Positions 1-13,257 are shown, numbered from the stretch's first letter. The stretch is DNA of 64,000 nt from Talinum fruticosum (GCA_021018815.1 JAITYX010000049.1:2480001-2544000), one strand, 5' to 3'. Made by a program: numbers and translations. The notes: generated by a model not told the origin, from the sequence alone.

Positions 1-839
1 TATTTCCATCTCACTGTCAAAATTTTGGAGCATGAACTGACTTTTAGTGGGGGCAGCACATGCGATAGGATGAAGCATACGACACATTTTTTCCTTTGTC
101 CTGCCCTAAAGCAGAGCCTTAACCTGAAAGCAAAGAGAGCCCATCAATGATTAAGAAAATGATCCTATCCCCCCCAAAAAAAAAAGAACAAAAGACCAAA
201 AAAGGGAAAAATTCCTACACTTGTGAGCTCATGCGTCCATGAGGGAAGGGGGCTTAAAAGAATAAAACTACAATGTCACATTCTCTGAGGAAGGTGCCCA
301 GTCCTAGTTAAATGACAATATAAAGTTTTTGCGTGCGAAGCATGTGGCCTGAAAATGTGATTAAAGTTAGAACCTAAGCATAGATAGACAAGCAACATAA
401 CAGGATATAGAGGGGAGAGTGGGACAACACTCAAATTTTGAACCCATAGGGAACAAAACCAAATTCTCAAAGAAAAGCAACAATGGCAGAAAATCACCTG
501 CCAGCAAGCAGTTCAGTTATTTTCCAACATCAGCCTTCCTACGCAATCTAATACCAGACCAATAAGAGCACAACTCCAACATAAACCAGTGACCAGCTGG
601 CATCCATATCGCCAGATCACATAAATCAAATTCAAGGCTCCACAAGCAATCATTTATGCACTGCACTCCACTTTGTAAGGCAAAGCACCCCATCATTAGC
701 TGTATGCTCATGCAACTCTCTTCACAAAACTTGATCACATCACAAGCTGTCCATGTAGACCAGTCAAAAAAGTCGATCCTGTCTCATGTATTTTCATCTA
801 CACAACATGGCTACCAGCCAAAAGATTTTGGGACGCCAA
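1..839 (-). other. NOT4 3' UTR and downstream flank
   Basis: This follows the NOT4 stop at 840 on the minus strand. No AATAAA is visible in that orientation, so the poly(A) site is not placed, and no further coding exon is needed. Short open frames on both strands have no recognisable domain. Confidence 0.45.
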
Positions 840-3800
840 TTACATCCTGAAACTCCTGTTATATAGATCCCCTGAGCTTGTGATCCCAAACTTGTTAAAA
901 CCCAATCTATCATTCCTAAGGAACTCCGCTACGCCTATATCATTTCCAGTTTGAATTTCACTCCAACCATCCCAATGGCCACTAATTGCAACTGTATTTC
1001 TGGCCTGTTGAAGAGAAAACTGTGTAAATGGGGAAAGATTGCTTGGCTGTGAGTGCTCCATATGTCGGGAAGTAAATCCATAAGCATCATTTACAGCAGA
1101 AAAATTATGCCTAACTTCAGTATATCTAAAGTTTTGATGAGGGGATAGAGATCTCTGCATCAATAATTGAAGTCTTGAATCATTTTCAAATAATGGAGCC
1201 TGCACACGAAAATTCTGTCTCATGTCCACGCTTGAGTTGCTAACACCATTGGGAAGCCTCCCTTTGCCAACAGCCAGAATTGCAGAATCTATGAGTTCAA
1301 TATCACTAGCCACATTTATGTTTCCAATAGGTGATGCCTGGTAAGGACTTCTCAACAAGGAGCTAGTCTCAAGCAAATGGTTTCCTGCAGAGAACAATAT
1401 TCAAGGCAACCATGGAGGAAAAAGGAATGAAAATAAAAGAAGAAAGAGGCAGCAAGTAGTGTGAAGGTAGGGAAGCAAATTAACTGACCAGACTTCATGT
1501 CAAAAACTTGATCACTTCTTTCATGTGAAGAGAAACCTGGTGGTGGTGGTCTACTTGCCACAGAAAAACCTGGAGGAGCTGAAATCTGAGATCTTGATAC
1601 TGAAGTTCACAAGATAAAAAGTGTTAGATGTGCTCAGAAAGCATTGTCAACTCTAGAGACTATGTAATATATGCATCTGTTATGTTATTCATTAGCTCGC
1701 ATGAAAGGAAACTTAAAAGTAAACTCCAAATGAGCTTTTATCAATTATATGCCTTTAGTATTTTATTGTATTATGCATATTGAATTGAAGTAAACGAAAT
1801 ATATGCTTCAGCATGAATGTTATGAATGATGACAATTTGCCACTGTCAACGGCACAAACTGGGTGACAGAAAAAGGTTCGAGCACGATGACATTCAATGA
1901 TAACAATGAAATATATACTTCAGTGTATATTTTATGCATGAAAGTCTCAGAAAAAGAACATGGACTCTAACAGGTACTCACAGGGAAGCTTACTGGATGG
2001 AAGAGCTGAATGACTATTTGTGAAATTATCAGATTGCTCAGTACGATGCGAAAATCCAAAACCACTGCCGAGCATGTCCAGGTAAGAGCCCCTATTATCG
2101 ATAAAGGACTGTCCAAAAGAGTGATTGTGGTCTTCTTGGACAATATCGTTCGGAGCCGATTCAAAATCAAACAAATGACTTCTAGATTCCTCTTGTCTAG
2201 CAAAAGAAAATCGGGACTGATTGCTTATTTGACCTTTCCAGGAATTAGACTGTTTGATGGGAACTTCTTGTTTATCAGTTTTGCCCAAAAACTTGGCCAA
2301 ATTCTGTGGAGAAGTCAAAGAGTCATCCCAGGAATCAAGGTCCAAAATATTTGATATTATACTGCTCTCTCCTAAATCAACAGCAGGCACATCAACATTG
2401 TGCACCGCATCATCAAATCTTCCAATGTGACTACCTTGGCCAACATTTAATTGCGGATACGAATGCACTTGAACAGAAGCACAGCTGACAAAATTATTGA
2501 ATCCATCAGAAGCAATAGACACACCGGGCACATTTGTCCCAGAACCTTCATCAGGCTTTCTCGTCACAGTTGTAGTGTTCGTAGTATGGTTGACTACACC
2601 AGCATTCTGTTGTAAAGTACCGCTCAAGAGACTCAAAAGATGGGGTGATGTAGACATAGATGCCTGATTGGATAATATAACATCTCTATGTCTCTGATAA
2701 TCAAAATCATCTTCTGTTTGAGAAGTCAATTTATGTACTTCATCGTCTTGAACATCTGATTTCCAATCACATACCTCAAAATCAACAGCCCCTGCAGCTG
2801 TGGTAGAAGAGGCTGAAGTTGAATCATCATGAAGTTTCCCTGAATCATGCAACTGTATGCCTTGACCTGCAGACGATAGGAAATTATCCAAGCACAAACC
2901 ATTAGGCCTGATAATATCAGGGTGTTCCTTTGTCCTTCTATCAAAGCTCATTGTTGACATTTCAGAACACAGATTCTGAGTCTTTTCATCAGCAAAGGGA
3001 AGATTACCCTCATCTACACCAGAGAAAAAAGGTTTACCATCAACAGAAAGAGCAGTATCAAGCAGCAAACTATTTTCTCCATTATTACTTTCAGCCACTG
3101 GTGTACAAGGTAAATGATTTCCTAATTTCATAGCTGGAGTATCGGAGGATGAAGCAGGCACCTCTGAGCCTTTTGCATCAGAATTTACCCCAAGCTGCTC
3201 AGCTTCTACCACCAATTTCTTTTTAGTCTGCGTCACATGAGTTTCCTCATTTGACAAACACTTCTTTCCACCATCATTGAGCAACATAGAAGCTTGAGTA
3301 TTATCTGATACCGCTGTTGAGTTAGCCGGCAATCCATTCACTTCAGCCTTCTGTTTGATTGGTCCATTGGAACATGCTAAGCTTCCAGCAGGAGGATTAA
3401 CACTGGATGCACGTGATCCCCTGATATAGTAAAAAGTACTTCAGAACATGCACTCGTAATAAGGATGTGTATTAAATTATGTGTATAACTATCTCCTACC
3501 ATGAAGCTGCAGGTGGAAGAACACCAGATCTACCAGACCTGCTGGAGGGGAGCGAACATTTAACACTCGTTGCTGGAACCTGCAAGTTACAACCAACCAG
3601 TCAACAAGAGCATCTACATATAGAAAAAGCCAAAATCATCACGACATCCAGAGTCATTGTACAGAAAATTAAAGTGATACACTTTAAAGGAATCTACTGC
3701 ATCTTCCGTATAACTCACCAAGCAACATTCAAACCTTACTGTTTAGGTGTTGACTATATGCTAACGGATGTCGAATATCCAGTACTTACTACATATCTCC

Positions 3801-6800
3801 TTATAGTACAAGGGAAGAGACTTACACTATTAACAAGCAATTCAGACAACAGTTTAGCTATAAAGGGTGAGCAAAGGTGGGAAAAAGGAATTGTGACTTA
3901 CAAGAAATCTTATATTAGAAGGATTTTTTTCCACAAGTTTCCCAATGGGAGTGTTATTATTGCAATAATCATCTGCTGGAGGAGGCAACAAAGTTCCAGA
4001 ACGTCGTTCCATATTATTCGTACACCCAGTAATTTGCTGAACCCTATTCCTTTCAAAAAAGAAAAAAAGGTCATTGACTATTCAAACATAGAGAACAATT
4101 AACACTTCAAAGTGAACCGAATTTCAATTTCTTTTTTTTTTAAAAGGGTAAGTACAACAATTAATAGATAACTCTTCTTGCAAGGGTTCTACCTAAGTTA
4201 TCCTCCATTAAAATGAAAAGAAAGAAAAAGAGGGGATAGAAAACCAAACCAAAGTAGAAGAAATACAATGACCAAACTAGGCTACCCAATCTGCAGCCCG
4301 ATTCCCTTCTCTACATGTGTTATGAATAAAAACTTGGTTGCACATCCGAAGGAAACAACGAGTGTCTTGAACAAGCGTCCGGATTTCTCATGAAACTTGG
4401 ATTTCTCTTTTAATTGTTTTAATGACCGTTAGATTATCTCCTTCCAAAATGATAGAACGAAACCCCGCTTGAACGGGTGCTTTGACACCATTTCTCATGG
4501 CAGCATGTGATAAAAGAACCGAGGATGACCCCAAATTCATCGCTCCAGCTTTCCTACTTCTATGACAAAGCCTCCCGCCGCGTAAGAAGACCTTGAACCG
4601 TTGAAGTTGACTTTGATAAATCCTCCGGTGGTTTGTGCCGACAAATCGGATGGTTAAAAGTGTTGGCACGTAGTGAGGGGAAGGTGCGAATGGGTTGTAA
4701 TGTAGATCTAGTCTGCTCCTAGATCACCATTCAGTCCAAGATGATTTGGCTCGAAGGATTGTGGCAATGGAATTGAAAAACCCATTGTTGAAGACTTTAT
4801 CATTTCTGTTCTTTCCCGCATAACAAATGAATCAAACGGATCATCCGAGATGGTTTTCTTTGCCTTACGAGTGTATAGATGATATGGTTCGAGAGGGATT
4901 ACTGCAATTGGCTTAGATTCACGTCTAACCACTTATGTTGCAATTGGCTTAGATTCACGTCTAGCCACTTATGTCGAAAAGTTGTATCCCACGTGTCCAT
5001 GACCCAAGTGCATTGTGAGAAAAGATGGTCGGTTGACTCATAATGGTCTTGACAAAGTAGATAAATAGAGTCAATGTTCAACCGTCTTTTAGCTAAGTTA
5101 TCCCGTGTTAATAAAGCATTATGACCAATTTGCCACATAAATATTTTCAACTTAGACATCAAATCCATATTCCAAATCCACGCGAAATCCCACAATTGTG
5201 AATTAGTGGGAATATTATGGACATTCCAAGTGGCGGACTTGAAAGAACTTTCCGCTACTAGATAAAGCCTAACAAACGGAATCCTCAATGTCATGAAAAG
5301 TGAGAGGGATAATCTTAATAACTTGACAAATATCGATCGGAAGAAAAGAATTAAGACGTATTTCCACGGAGTTATAAATACACTTACTCGTGGCATCCAA
5401 AGAGGGAATATTCGGAATATTATTGTCATAATAATTCAATAACTTAAAATTACCACACCGGAAATCATGTCAAAATTTCATACTTTTACGCTTGCCCATT
5501 TTTCATCTTAAGCGCCTTTTAAAAAGATCACGTTCTTGAAGCAAATATTTCCAAGCCCAAGAATAAGAAGCTTTTATTTTCCTTAAGAAAAAGTCCTCCG
5601 ATATAGGATACTTAGTTTTCATAATTAACCCCTGTAAATTATTTTCTTCATATTAAGTATTTCCAAATAAGTTTACAAAGAAATGTCCGGTTTTTCTCAA
5701 GCCCAAACCCCCAATTTCTTAGGAGTACAAATTTTATCCCAAGCTACCATTAGTGACGAGTCGCATCCTGAGATTTTTTCCAAAAAAAATCCCGATTAAT
5801 TTTATCCAGAGAGTTAGACGTGCTTTTAGATAGTTTAAAACTCTACATCACATGCGCAAGTAGGAATTCAAGATTAGATTGTATAAGTACCATCCTACCG
5901 CTTTAGAAAGCGAATTAGTTTTCCAGTTTTGTAATTTGCTATCTAATTTGCTATCTCGCTCTCGTTAAAAGATCCGCAAAAATAGGGTTGTTGGCTCTAC
6001 CTTTGCAAACAGGACAACCTAGATATTTTCCCAAAGAATCCGAATGCGGAATATTAAACACAGAGGCAACCGTATTCCTTTCGGAAGCCGAAGAGTTTAT
6101 GGAAAAACGATCGCCGACTTATAAAGGCCAGACTGACTACTCAGAATATTATGAAGCCTAAGGCATGTCTCAAAATTGGCCTTACAAAACAAAAGGTTAT
6201 CATCCGCAAACAGCAAGCAATAACTTCTACATAACATCAAAAAGTTGCATAAGCATATGAACATTTTCATATTATCTAACCATAAATAAATTCTAAGTTA
6301 ATTGAAAATAGATATCATCTTTCAAACTACATATTATATATATTCCAACAAACATACCACGACATCACATTGTCCAGCAGTTGTAAATAAATAGAAACAG
6401 AAAGGAGGAGAGGGGAAAGGATATATAACACCTAAACTCAAAATAAAAGGACTTCTTTCTGAATCACTTATTGAACATCACATAATTATTACAACTTACT
6501 TGGAGTTCATAAGCCACAAAAGCCAAAACTATATGTAAAATGTCAAAGTTTGAAACAAAAAGCAGGGTGGTGAATAATTAGAGTCCAGTAAGTGAAAGGA
6601 ACAAGTGTAGTGTCCAAACTACAATAACAAAAACCATGCAAGCAGGGAAAACATATGAAAATACAGCCAACAAGCTAACAATATACATCCACTCCTGTTT
6701 TAATTGAGCAGCTCATTCTGCAAAGAGCGTAAACTACAGGAAAAATTATCTCTACGTCATGGAATATCTTGACAAGGAATATTGTTAACCTAAATCAAAT

Positions 6801-9800
6801 GGTTGATTTCTGCTGCTAAAACACTAAAATCAGGAGTCCACTCCACTCAGAATTGCTAGTCTATGAACAATGCAAACCCAGTAAAAAAAGTGCAGGCCTT
6901 CACATACCTTAAGTAGGCTGAAATGATTTCATCTTTTGCAAAGCTGTCCTCCTGAGAACCAATCTCATGCAAGTACAGACAACCAGGATTATTGCAGGGC
7001 TGCGTCAAGAGAAAATTGCATCAAGTGAATGCTTAAATATTAAATAGATATAAGTGTGTTAAAATTTAACATTTAATACGTCCAGATACCATACCACATG
7101 TCGCAGCCATGCATGACAGTACTTAGTGGTTCCAAAACATGCCCTGAAGATGCACATTCTCATTAAGAACACAACTAATACAAGGCATTTAGAAGACATT
7201 CGTGGGGAAAGAAAAAAAAAAAGAAAAAAGCTTGATCCCTTATTCCACACTCCACATTACCAGCCTACCTCAAGGGTCTACCATCCAGTATAAATCCATG
7301 CACTAACTGAATGCAACGAACCGCTTCCTCTTCCTTAGAGTAAGTAATATATCTGAACCAAAAAGAAACATTGAGGGTTGCTGGAAAACATATTCAGAAG
7401 CATATGAATAATGGACGGCCTCAAAAACTTTAAATGAAGTACTTTGTGAACATTAATACATAAGAAGTAATGACTCTTGCAAATTGAAACTTAGTCACCT
7501 ATACGACAGAACCATTTATTACCCTTCAAACATATCCATCTCACAACTTCAGTACTTAAATGTTCATAATAGCAATAAGAGAGGTCAGAGGTGCCTCAGA
7601 TAGAAAAAATGCGGTCAAGTTCGAAGAACTAGTCTTCCTTTCTATTTCACAAGGTACAACTGACATCTACAATACAAACACTATGGCTTGGCATAGAACA
7701 GTTCAAAGAGTACAGCTGGCAATCCTCCTTCACAATTTTTTCTTGTTCCCTACCATTATCAGCATTAAAAACTACAGCCATGACAAGGGAAAAGATGATT
7801 AGTAATGACACTTGCAAATTGAAACTTAGTCACTTATACGACATAACCATTTATGCCCTTTCAAACATATCCATCTGACAACTTCAGTACTTCTATGTTC
7901 ATAATAGCCATAAGAGGTCAGAGGTGCGTCAGATTAAATGTGGCCAGGTTCGAAGAACTAATCTTCCTTCCTATTTCACAAGGTACCTTTGTCATCTACA
8001 ATACAAAGACAATGGCTTGGCATAGAACAGTTCGAAGAGTACAAATGGCAATCGTCTTTCAAACTTTTTTCTTGTTCCCTACCTTTATCAGCACTAAAAA
8101 CTACAGCCATGACAAGGGAAAAGATGATTACTTACTAATCGTACATGTTAAAAGAAGAATATGGCAAGAGATTTGGTCAATTGCAATATAAATCAAAATT
8201 CAAAAGAATATAAGAGGCAAAGGGAGAAGTGAAACAAAAGAGTTACTTCCAAAAGATAGTCTTATGTGGTTCCGGTGTGAAACACAGATATGACAGGCCA
8301 AACAAGATTAACCAATTATAACAAACGCATCAAATGCCAAGATGATGGAAAGAATCTGGCACTTAGTCACCACAATTGAGGGTCGATATAGATGGAGGAA
8401 CAAGTTCGCGATTGCAATAAGTAAATTTGTTAGGGTCCGGATCATGGGGGTTAGGTTTAATGCAAATTCACCGTTAAATTTTTTTTTGGGGTTGCTACCG
8501 AGCAAATATGTTTTAATTTAACTAGCAATGGGCCTCTGCTCCATATACTTGGTTCAAATAGACTAATAGAACTACACATATTTAATATTTTAGAAGTAGG
8601 CATGTCACACAAAAGGCCCATATCCCATTACTAGCTATTAGGGTGTAGCTGCCTCAACGAATACCCTAGCCCTAAAACATAAGTCCCAGCTGCCTGGGCA
8701 AGGGGGACGCGAGAGAGAGAGATGACATCTGTGTACCAAGATCAAACTCTATGGTCCATAGTCCTTCCTCCACAACCTCATCAAAACTAGAGCAATCTCA
8801 TCCCTCAGGTATGCATGACTGCTCTCCTCCTTATCGTATTCAGCTCGATCTGCTTTCTGCAATTTGCCAAGTAGCAGATGGTTTCTTTCACCCTCACCAT
8901 TTTGCTGTGTTACATTCAGATTGTCTGGATTGCAGTTTTAAGCGAACTGGGCCGTGACCGAACTCAGAACTGGACCAAGGATCCCAGATCACAGATCCAG
9001 GGGGTTATGACTGAATTGGGTAACAGAGATCTGGCATCACTCACATAAATTGGACTCCCAAACCCTACCTTAAAAGGGATTCACACTGCAGCCCCCCTCC
9101 CAAAGAAAACAGAAAAAAATAGAAAAATTATGTCCTTAAAATTGTGTAAACAGCTAACACAGGTGTAAGCATGTATTCTCAAATTTAGCAGACAGCTTAA
9201 CCATTGTAACTTTGGAAGGAATAGATAATAAATATAAGTGAAGTTATTCCAACATAAAAGATAAAGAAAATCTAGAGACACGTCAAAGAGTAAGGGGTGC
9301 ACTACTGAGGAAACAATAATTGGAGGGGTTGTTAGGCCATTATTGCATTGAGAAATGCAATTCACTAGGACTTACACACTACAAGTATTGTTCCCAAACT
9401 GTTGAATAATGCCAGCTGATGTCCGGGACATAGAAACCTTTAAGACCTTGCCATACTGGCTAAAATACTCTTTTTGTTGCAGAAGCTGCTCAAAAATTCA
9501 ATAGATGTAATTAGCAACCAAATGAAAGATGTAAAAGAGGATATCATGCTAGTACGCACATCTTCATCGGCAAGATTAAGTGGTAACCCGACTATGTAGA
9601 CAAGATTTCTCTGAATAACACGGACACTACTTAGCTGTTTCCTGCTTTCAGAGCTTTTAATCTTTGTTTTCTGTGACTTCAGCTTTTTTTCCATACTAAT
9701 GTCTGCTACCAACCTGGTACCAATTCGGTAGAAAAGAAATCATCAAAGCAGTTCAGCAGAACAGTTACTCCAGCCCCTGTGTAGGTTTAGGGAAGAGGAA

Positions 9801-12099
9801 AGACAATAAAATCATGCCCCCATCCCCCCCAAAAAAAAAGGCTTTAGAAAAATCCAACCTTTCACAATTTGCAGCCGTTCCCACAATTCTTTCCTTGTCA
9901 TAGGGAGTACGGCAAGCAGGGCAGCGTCCCTCAGTCTCATCCTTCTCTGCCATCTCCATGATGTGATGCCAACACCAAACACAAATCTACACACACACAC
10001 CCAAAAGTTAAAAACAGATTCCATCATAGCAACTGACATAATAATCCAATAATTTCATTTGGTCCAAAAGCTACTCAAAGAAGGATCAAAATACACAAGA
10101 TTAATAAACTAAACTGTGCCAAGCCTGCATATATAGGGCAGTCAACTAGAAACAAAAGGGGGAGAAACAACAAAAAAGGACAAACCATCACAAAAGGTCA
10201 GTGAACACCACAACCATCTTCAATAAAGCTAACAGCTCTTACTATCCCGAAGATAAGAAGAGAACTCCATTCACACAAACCTATAACATCATAATTCTCC
10301 AGATAATGAATAAAGATGCCAAAGAGTTCATGTGCAACCAGAACTTAAGAAATACAACATAATAGTGATACTAGCATTAAAGCAAATAAGAAAACATCGC
10401 TTAAGATTATAGCCACTACAAGGAGTCACAATCTTGCATCACCAACTAGCCAGATCCAAACATTATGACCTCATTGATCACTGCCAGCATTTCAATAGAC
10501 GGTACATTCATCACAACCCAAATATTACAGACACAATGGAAAAGAGCTTCCAAACATGACTAAAAGGATAAATCAGGATGGAAACACATATACATAATGA
10601 TTGATATAAAAAAAAACCTCCAATTCAGAAAATCCTGACAAGACACAGATAAATATTGAAGTAACATCATAAGTTGGGTAAGGCTGTGGGCAATTAGTAG
10701 TGAGATCTAGTCATCAACTGCTTAATTTTGATGTTTGAAAAGATGCAAACAATGAACAAGAAAGGATGGATAAATAGCAAGGTGGTAAGAGAAAACTTGG
10801 GAGAGAAACAGAAAAGAGCAAGAAGAGCTTTGCAATAAAGAGAAAATTATAAACAAAAGGGAAGATAGGACAAACAAAAGCAACGGGAATGAAAAGGACA
10901 ATTTTAACAAAGGAGGAGAAATTAAATGGAGGTTGTACTCATGATGTAGGACGCTCCGAGAACAATTCCTACACCGATGAAAACTCACAAGAAACTCAGA
11001 AGATTCAATTCAATTATTATTCCAGTCTGCCTCTAAAGCATACTAAGGAGTTTAAATAGTGAAGAACCCTAAAACAATAAGGAAACTAAAAAATAATAAA
11101 ATTCTCGAGATAATACTTGCTAACTAAGATGATAAAGAAATTACTAGAAGATAAATTATCCCTAAATAAAAATTCCTAAATTTCTAAATTTCCTCTTTCC
11201 TAGGCGAGATATTTCCATAATATCTTTTGGGAGATAATGCATCAACTCAAGCTGCCAAACAAAATGCTTTTTAGCAAAACAGTCCACATCCTAGATGTGA
11301 TGTGCTAGTCATCAAGCTAAAACTCTTTCAGCAAATCAATTGCCCCGAATTAATGCTTTATAATCTAAAGATCATGGGAAAAGCCTTGCATAGGAGGGAC
11401 TAAAACAGAGGGATGAAAAAGAAAGCTCATAAGCATCCATGCAATAACGTGCTCATCAATCTTGCACTTGGAAACATTGAATTAACTGAAATGAAGAACA
11501 ATTGTCTACAAGCCCGATGCTAGATATCATAGCCCACATTCACATTGCTGGCATGGGGACCTTCATACACCATCACTAAGGGAATTTTACCGCACCTCTA
11601 ATCCCTTCTTCATAGTCTCCCTCCCTCCTCCACCCAAAAAAAAAATGGAGTTCCACATTTTCATTAGTTCTAACACCTCAGCTCCACCTCCATGTCTCTC
11701 CTTACTTTGTCATCTTCGCTTCGGTAATTGTTTGTCAACTCCAATCCTTTTTCCACCAAGATCCCTACAATTGTGCTCATTCTTGTTATTCCCTATAGTC
11801 TTAGCCACTCAACAAATACAACTAACACTATTTTTTCTCCACTCTTTAGGATCAGCAACACATATAAGCATTTCATTAAACATTGTGAAGAAAAGAAAGT
11901 TTACTAGTTCATCGATAAATGTTGACTCAAAAACATATTGTGAAATCCTAGTATGTCTAACATATATCACCAAAAGATAAATCATTAGATTGGAAGCTAA
12001 GTGAACCTCATAACCACATTTGCATGGCTTTAGCTGCTGATCAGTCAAATCCATCTCCTCAGCACAAAGAGGACACATCTTCTCACCCTCGTCACTCAT
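840..12099 (-). CDS. NOT4: CCR4-NOT complex subunit 4 (NOT4) RING-type E3 ubiquitin ligase, 12 coding exons
   Basis: Exons on the minus strand: 12099-12007, 9986-9859, 9713-9560, 9485-9376, 7352-7269, 7143-7095, 6999-6908, 4049-3902, 3579-3500, 3420-1982, 1599-1489, 1384-840 (stop TAA). All introns are GT/AG and the exons sum to 3033 nt, 1010 residues in one frame, close to the plant family length. Residues 9-56 form a C4C4 RING (Cys 9, 12, 26, 28, 33, 36, 53, 56). An RRM follows from about residue 110 (LVYIVGLPLN, later VYITY). A CCCH finger is C199-x8-C208-x4-C213-x3-H217. The rest is Ser/Asn/Pro-rich with a GFS-x-ASRPPPPGF stretch and a conserved-looking end, LYNRSFRM. In this family the RING recruits E2 enzymes and the protein acts in mRNA decay and translation quality control with CCR4-NOT. 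The start is the first ATG after a 5'UTR acceptor (12117/12116). Exon borders were read by eye, so single borders could shift. Confidence 0.93.
4131..6240 (-). mobile_element. 5'-truncated non-LTR retrotransposon (LINE, L1-like) in NOT4 intron 7
   Basis: On the minus strand the order is: reverse transcriptase catalytic motif LLFADDNLLFC (about 6,225-6,185), the RT C-terminal motif LGKYLGCPVCKGR (about 6,045-6,000), a zf-RVT-type region with KIFMWQIGHNALLTRDNL (about 5,150-5,080), an RNase H-like region with ILEGDNLTVIKTI (about 4,460-4,400), the RNase H end CREGNRAADWVA (about 4,316-4,281), then an A-tail read as the T-run at 4132-4141. The start inside RT, several frame breaks and the 3' A-tail are typical of a dead, 5'-truncated L1-type copy. 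It lies in the same orientation as NOT4, inside a 2.86-kb intron. No target duplication was found. Confidence 0.85.
4388..5429 (-). pseudogene. LINE ORF2 fragment: zf-RVT plus RNase H-like (RVT_3) domains
   Basis: Two open blocks, 5429-4899 and 4669-4388, in different frames, are the distal part of a plant LINE polyprotein. The first carries the Trp/Cys-rich zf-RVT pattern (LLCQDHYESTDHLFSQC). The second carries the RNase H-like RSIILEGDNLTVI block. In the intact family these lie after the RT and belong to the plant L1 lineage that acquired RNase H. Stops and frame shifts make it non-functional. Confidence 0.75.
7466..8135. repeat. 335-bp direct tandem duplication in NOT4 intron 4
   Basis: Unit 1 (7466-7800) and unit 2 (7801-about 8135) both begin AGTAATGAC and run in parallel through TTGCAAATTGAAACTTAGTC, TTCGAAGAACTA, ATGGCTTGGCATAGAACAG and CATGACAAGGGAAAAG. 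They differ by scattered substitutions and short indels, so the duplication is not recent. Related open frames in both units (MFIIAIR...) are duplicated along with it and have no recognisable domain. Confidence 0.85.
8136..9375. other. Remainder of NOT4 intron 4, no gene seen
   Basis: AT-rich intronic sequence with a short GA run near 8,710. Open frames are short and without motifs. Confidence 0.5.
9987..12006. other. NOT4 intron 1 (2.0 kb), no gene seen
   Basis: AT-rich intronic sequence between the two halves of the RING coding region. I see no transposon domain, RNA gene or ordered repeat. Open frames are Leu/Ser-rich shadows of pyrimidine tracts. Confidence 0.5.
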
Positions 12100-12115
12100 G
12101 GTTGTTCGAAGTGAT
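12007..12115 (-). other. NOT4: NOT4 first coding exon with 16-nt leader
   Basis: The acceptor TGTTAG ends at 12116, giving 16 nt of 5'UTR before the ATG at 12099. The exon codes residues 1-31, including the first four RING cysteines, and ends at donor GTTCAC (12006). The next exon opens with ICVWCWHHI, completing the ring. An upstream in-frame ATG at 12129 lies beyond the acceptor in the intron, so I did not use it. Confidence 0.8.
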
Positions 12116-12490
12116 CTAACAGGAGACAAACAAACAAATTAGAGGCAGTACTATACAAAAACGTACAATTTAAATACCATTCACCAGTTGAAGCAGCAAG
12201 ACAAAAAAGAGTACAACCCGTAATGTTAAGAAGCCTTATCTGAAGAAGAGTGTGAACAAAGATAGTGAGAATGCACATCAAAGAGTGGCATGATCAGTAT
12301 CAAGTACCGACTAACAGGTTGAGGATCCAAACATCATTAAAAGCTGCCAATTATTTCACAGTCCTAGTCAAGGATGTACACGAATACCCACATTAATGAA
12401 TGATTGGCTAATAGCATCATGTGTTTAAGCTTATAAATCCTAAATTCAGGCAATTAAGCTATTCTTCTTAAATCCAATCCATTTTCTTCC

Positions 12491-13257
12491 GAGATCTTAA
12501 TCAAGGTTCCCTTAAACTTTGCAATTTATTCAAAAATGGTACAAAGTCATTTCACTACCTTTAAATATCATTAAACTTGTTAAAAGTACAATTAAAATGC
12601 CATTTTAACTGGAAGCTGCCAGGTAAATAGTAAAAAAATTTTATTTGACTGGTTTTTTGACCTAAAGGGGGAAAAGGAAATGAAAAAATTCTTCCTATTT
12701 CATTCCCTCCACTTCTTTCACTGTGTTCATTTACTCTCTCCGCTCTCTACTCTAAAACCCCAGAAATTTCTTTCCACAATCACAATACCTATTGCAATCA
12801 CAAAAACAGGGGCATGATCTCCAGGTTTTTGTGGGGCTTCCATCAGGTGATGAACACATTTCCGGGCTCCTCTTCAACAGATTTAGATGAAAAAAATTGC
12901 CCAATTCAATTTCACCACCTAAACACAATTTCAACGCTGATTTTGAAAATTAGGGTTTTCAAAAACCCTAGAAAGGGAGCAACGAGAGGGAGGGAGCAAT
13001 GACACAGAGAGGCAAAATAAAAATTGAAGTCCCAATCCGCTTTCATCAGTTCTTTTGCTTTTATATCCCAATATTTTAAATAAAACTATCAAAACAAATT
13101 AAAATTCCATAAAATTGGCTATTCACCTGTTAAAAAGTCATAAACTAGCATACTTAAACATTTTGATCAAGTTTAATGGCATTAAATGGTAGCAAAATAA
13201 CTTTGTATCAAACATGAATAAATTGCAAAGTTTAAGGATACCTTGGCTAAGATCTCT
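12491..13257. mobile_element. Long-TIR transposon (Mutator-like, possible Pack-MULE) in the NOT4 5'UTR intron
   Basis: The ends are inverted repeats of at least about 100 bp. The left arm starts GAGATCTTAATCAAGG and continues CTTAAACTTTGCAATTTATTC. The reverse complement of the right arm starts GAGATCTTAGCCAAGG and continues with the same CTTAAACTTTGCAATTTATTC. The core differs in base composition and holds a short minus-strand open frame rich in Cys (12934-12752, with CNRYCDCGKK). Long TIRs around a gene-like core fit a non-autonomous Mutator-like element. I could not find a clean 8-9 bp target duplication, so the family is an inference. Confidence 0.65.
12752..12934 (-). pseudogene. Cys-rich fragment inside the TIR element, possibly from a GRF-type zinc-finger gene
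   Basis: A 60-residue frame with SPDGSPTKTWRSCPCF and CNRYCDCGKK. The spacing of Cys residues and the upstream Ser-Pro text resemble the N-terminal part of plant GRF-type zinc-finger proteins, but the Asn-Pro-Gly-Arg core of that finger is absent. It is cut short by a stop. Coding status and identity are weak inferences. Confidence 0.3.

Noticed and set aside
3479..4102. 207-residue plus-strand open frame
   Set aside because: It lies opposite NOT4 exons 8 and 9 and the intron between them, and has no domain. Antisense shadow.
12090..12129. Upstream in-frame ATG for NOT4 at 12129
   Set aside because: It lies upstream of the splice acceptor at 12116, inside the 5'UTR intron. The family N-terminus matches the ATG at 12099.
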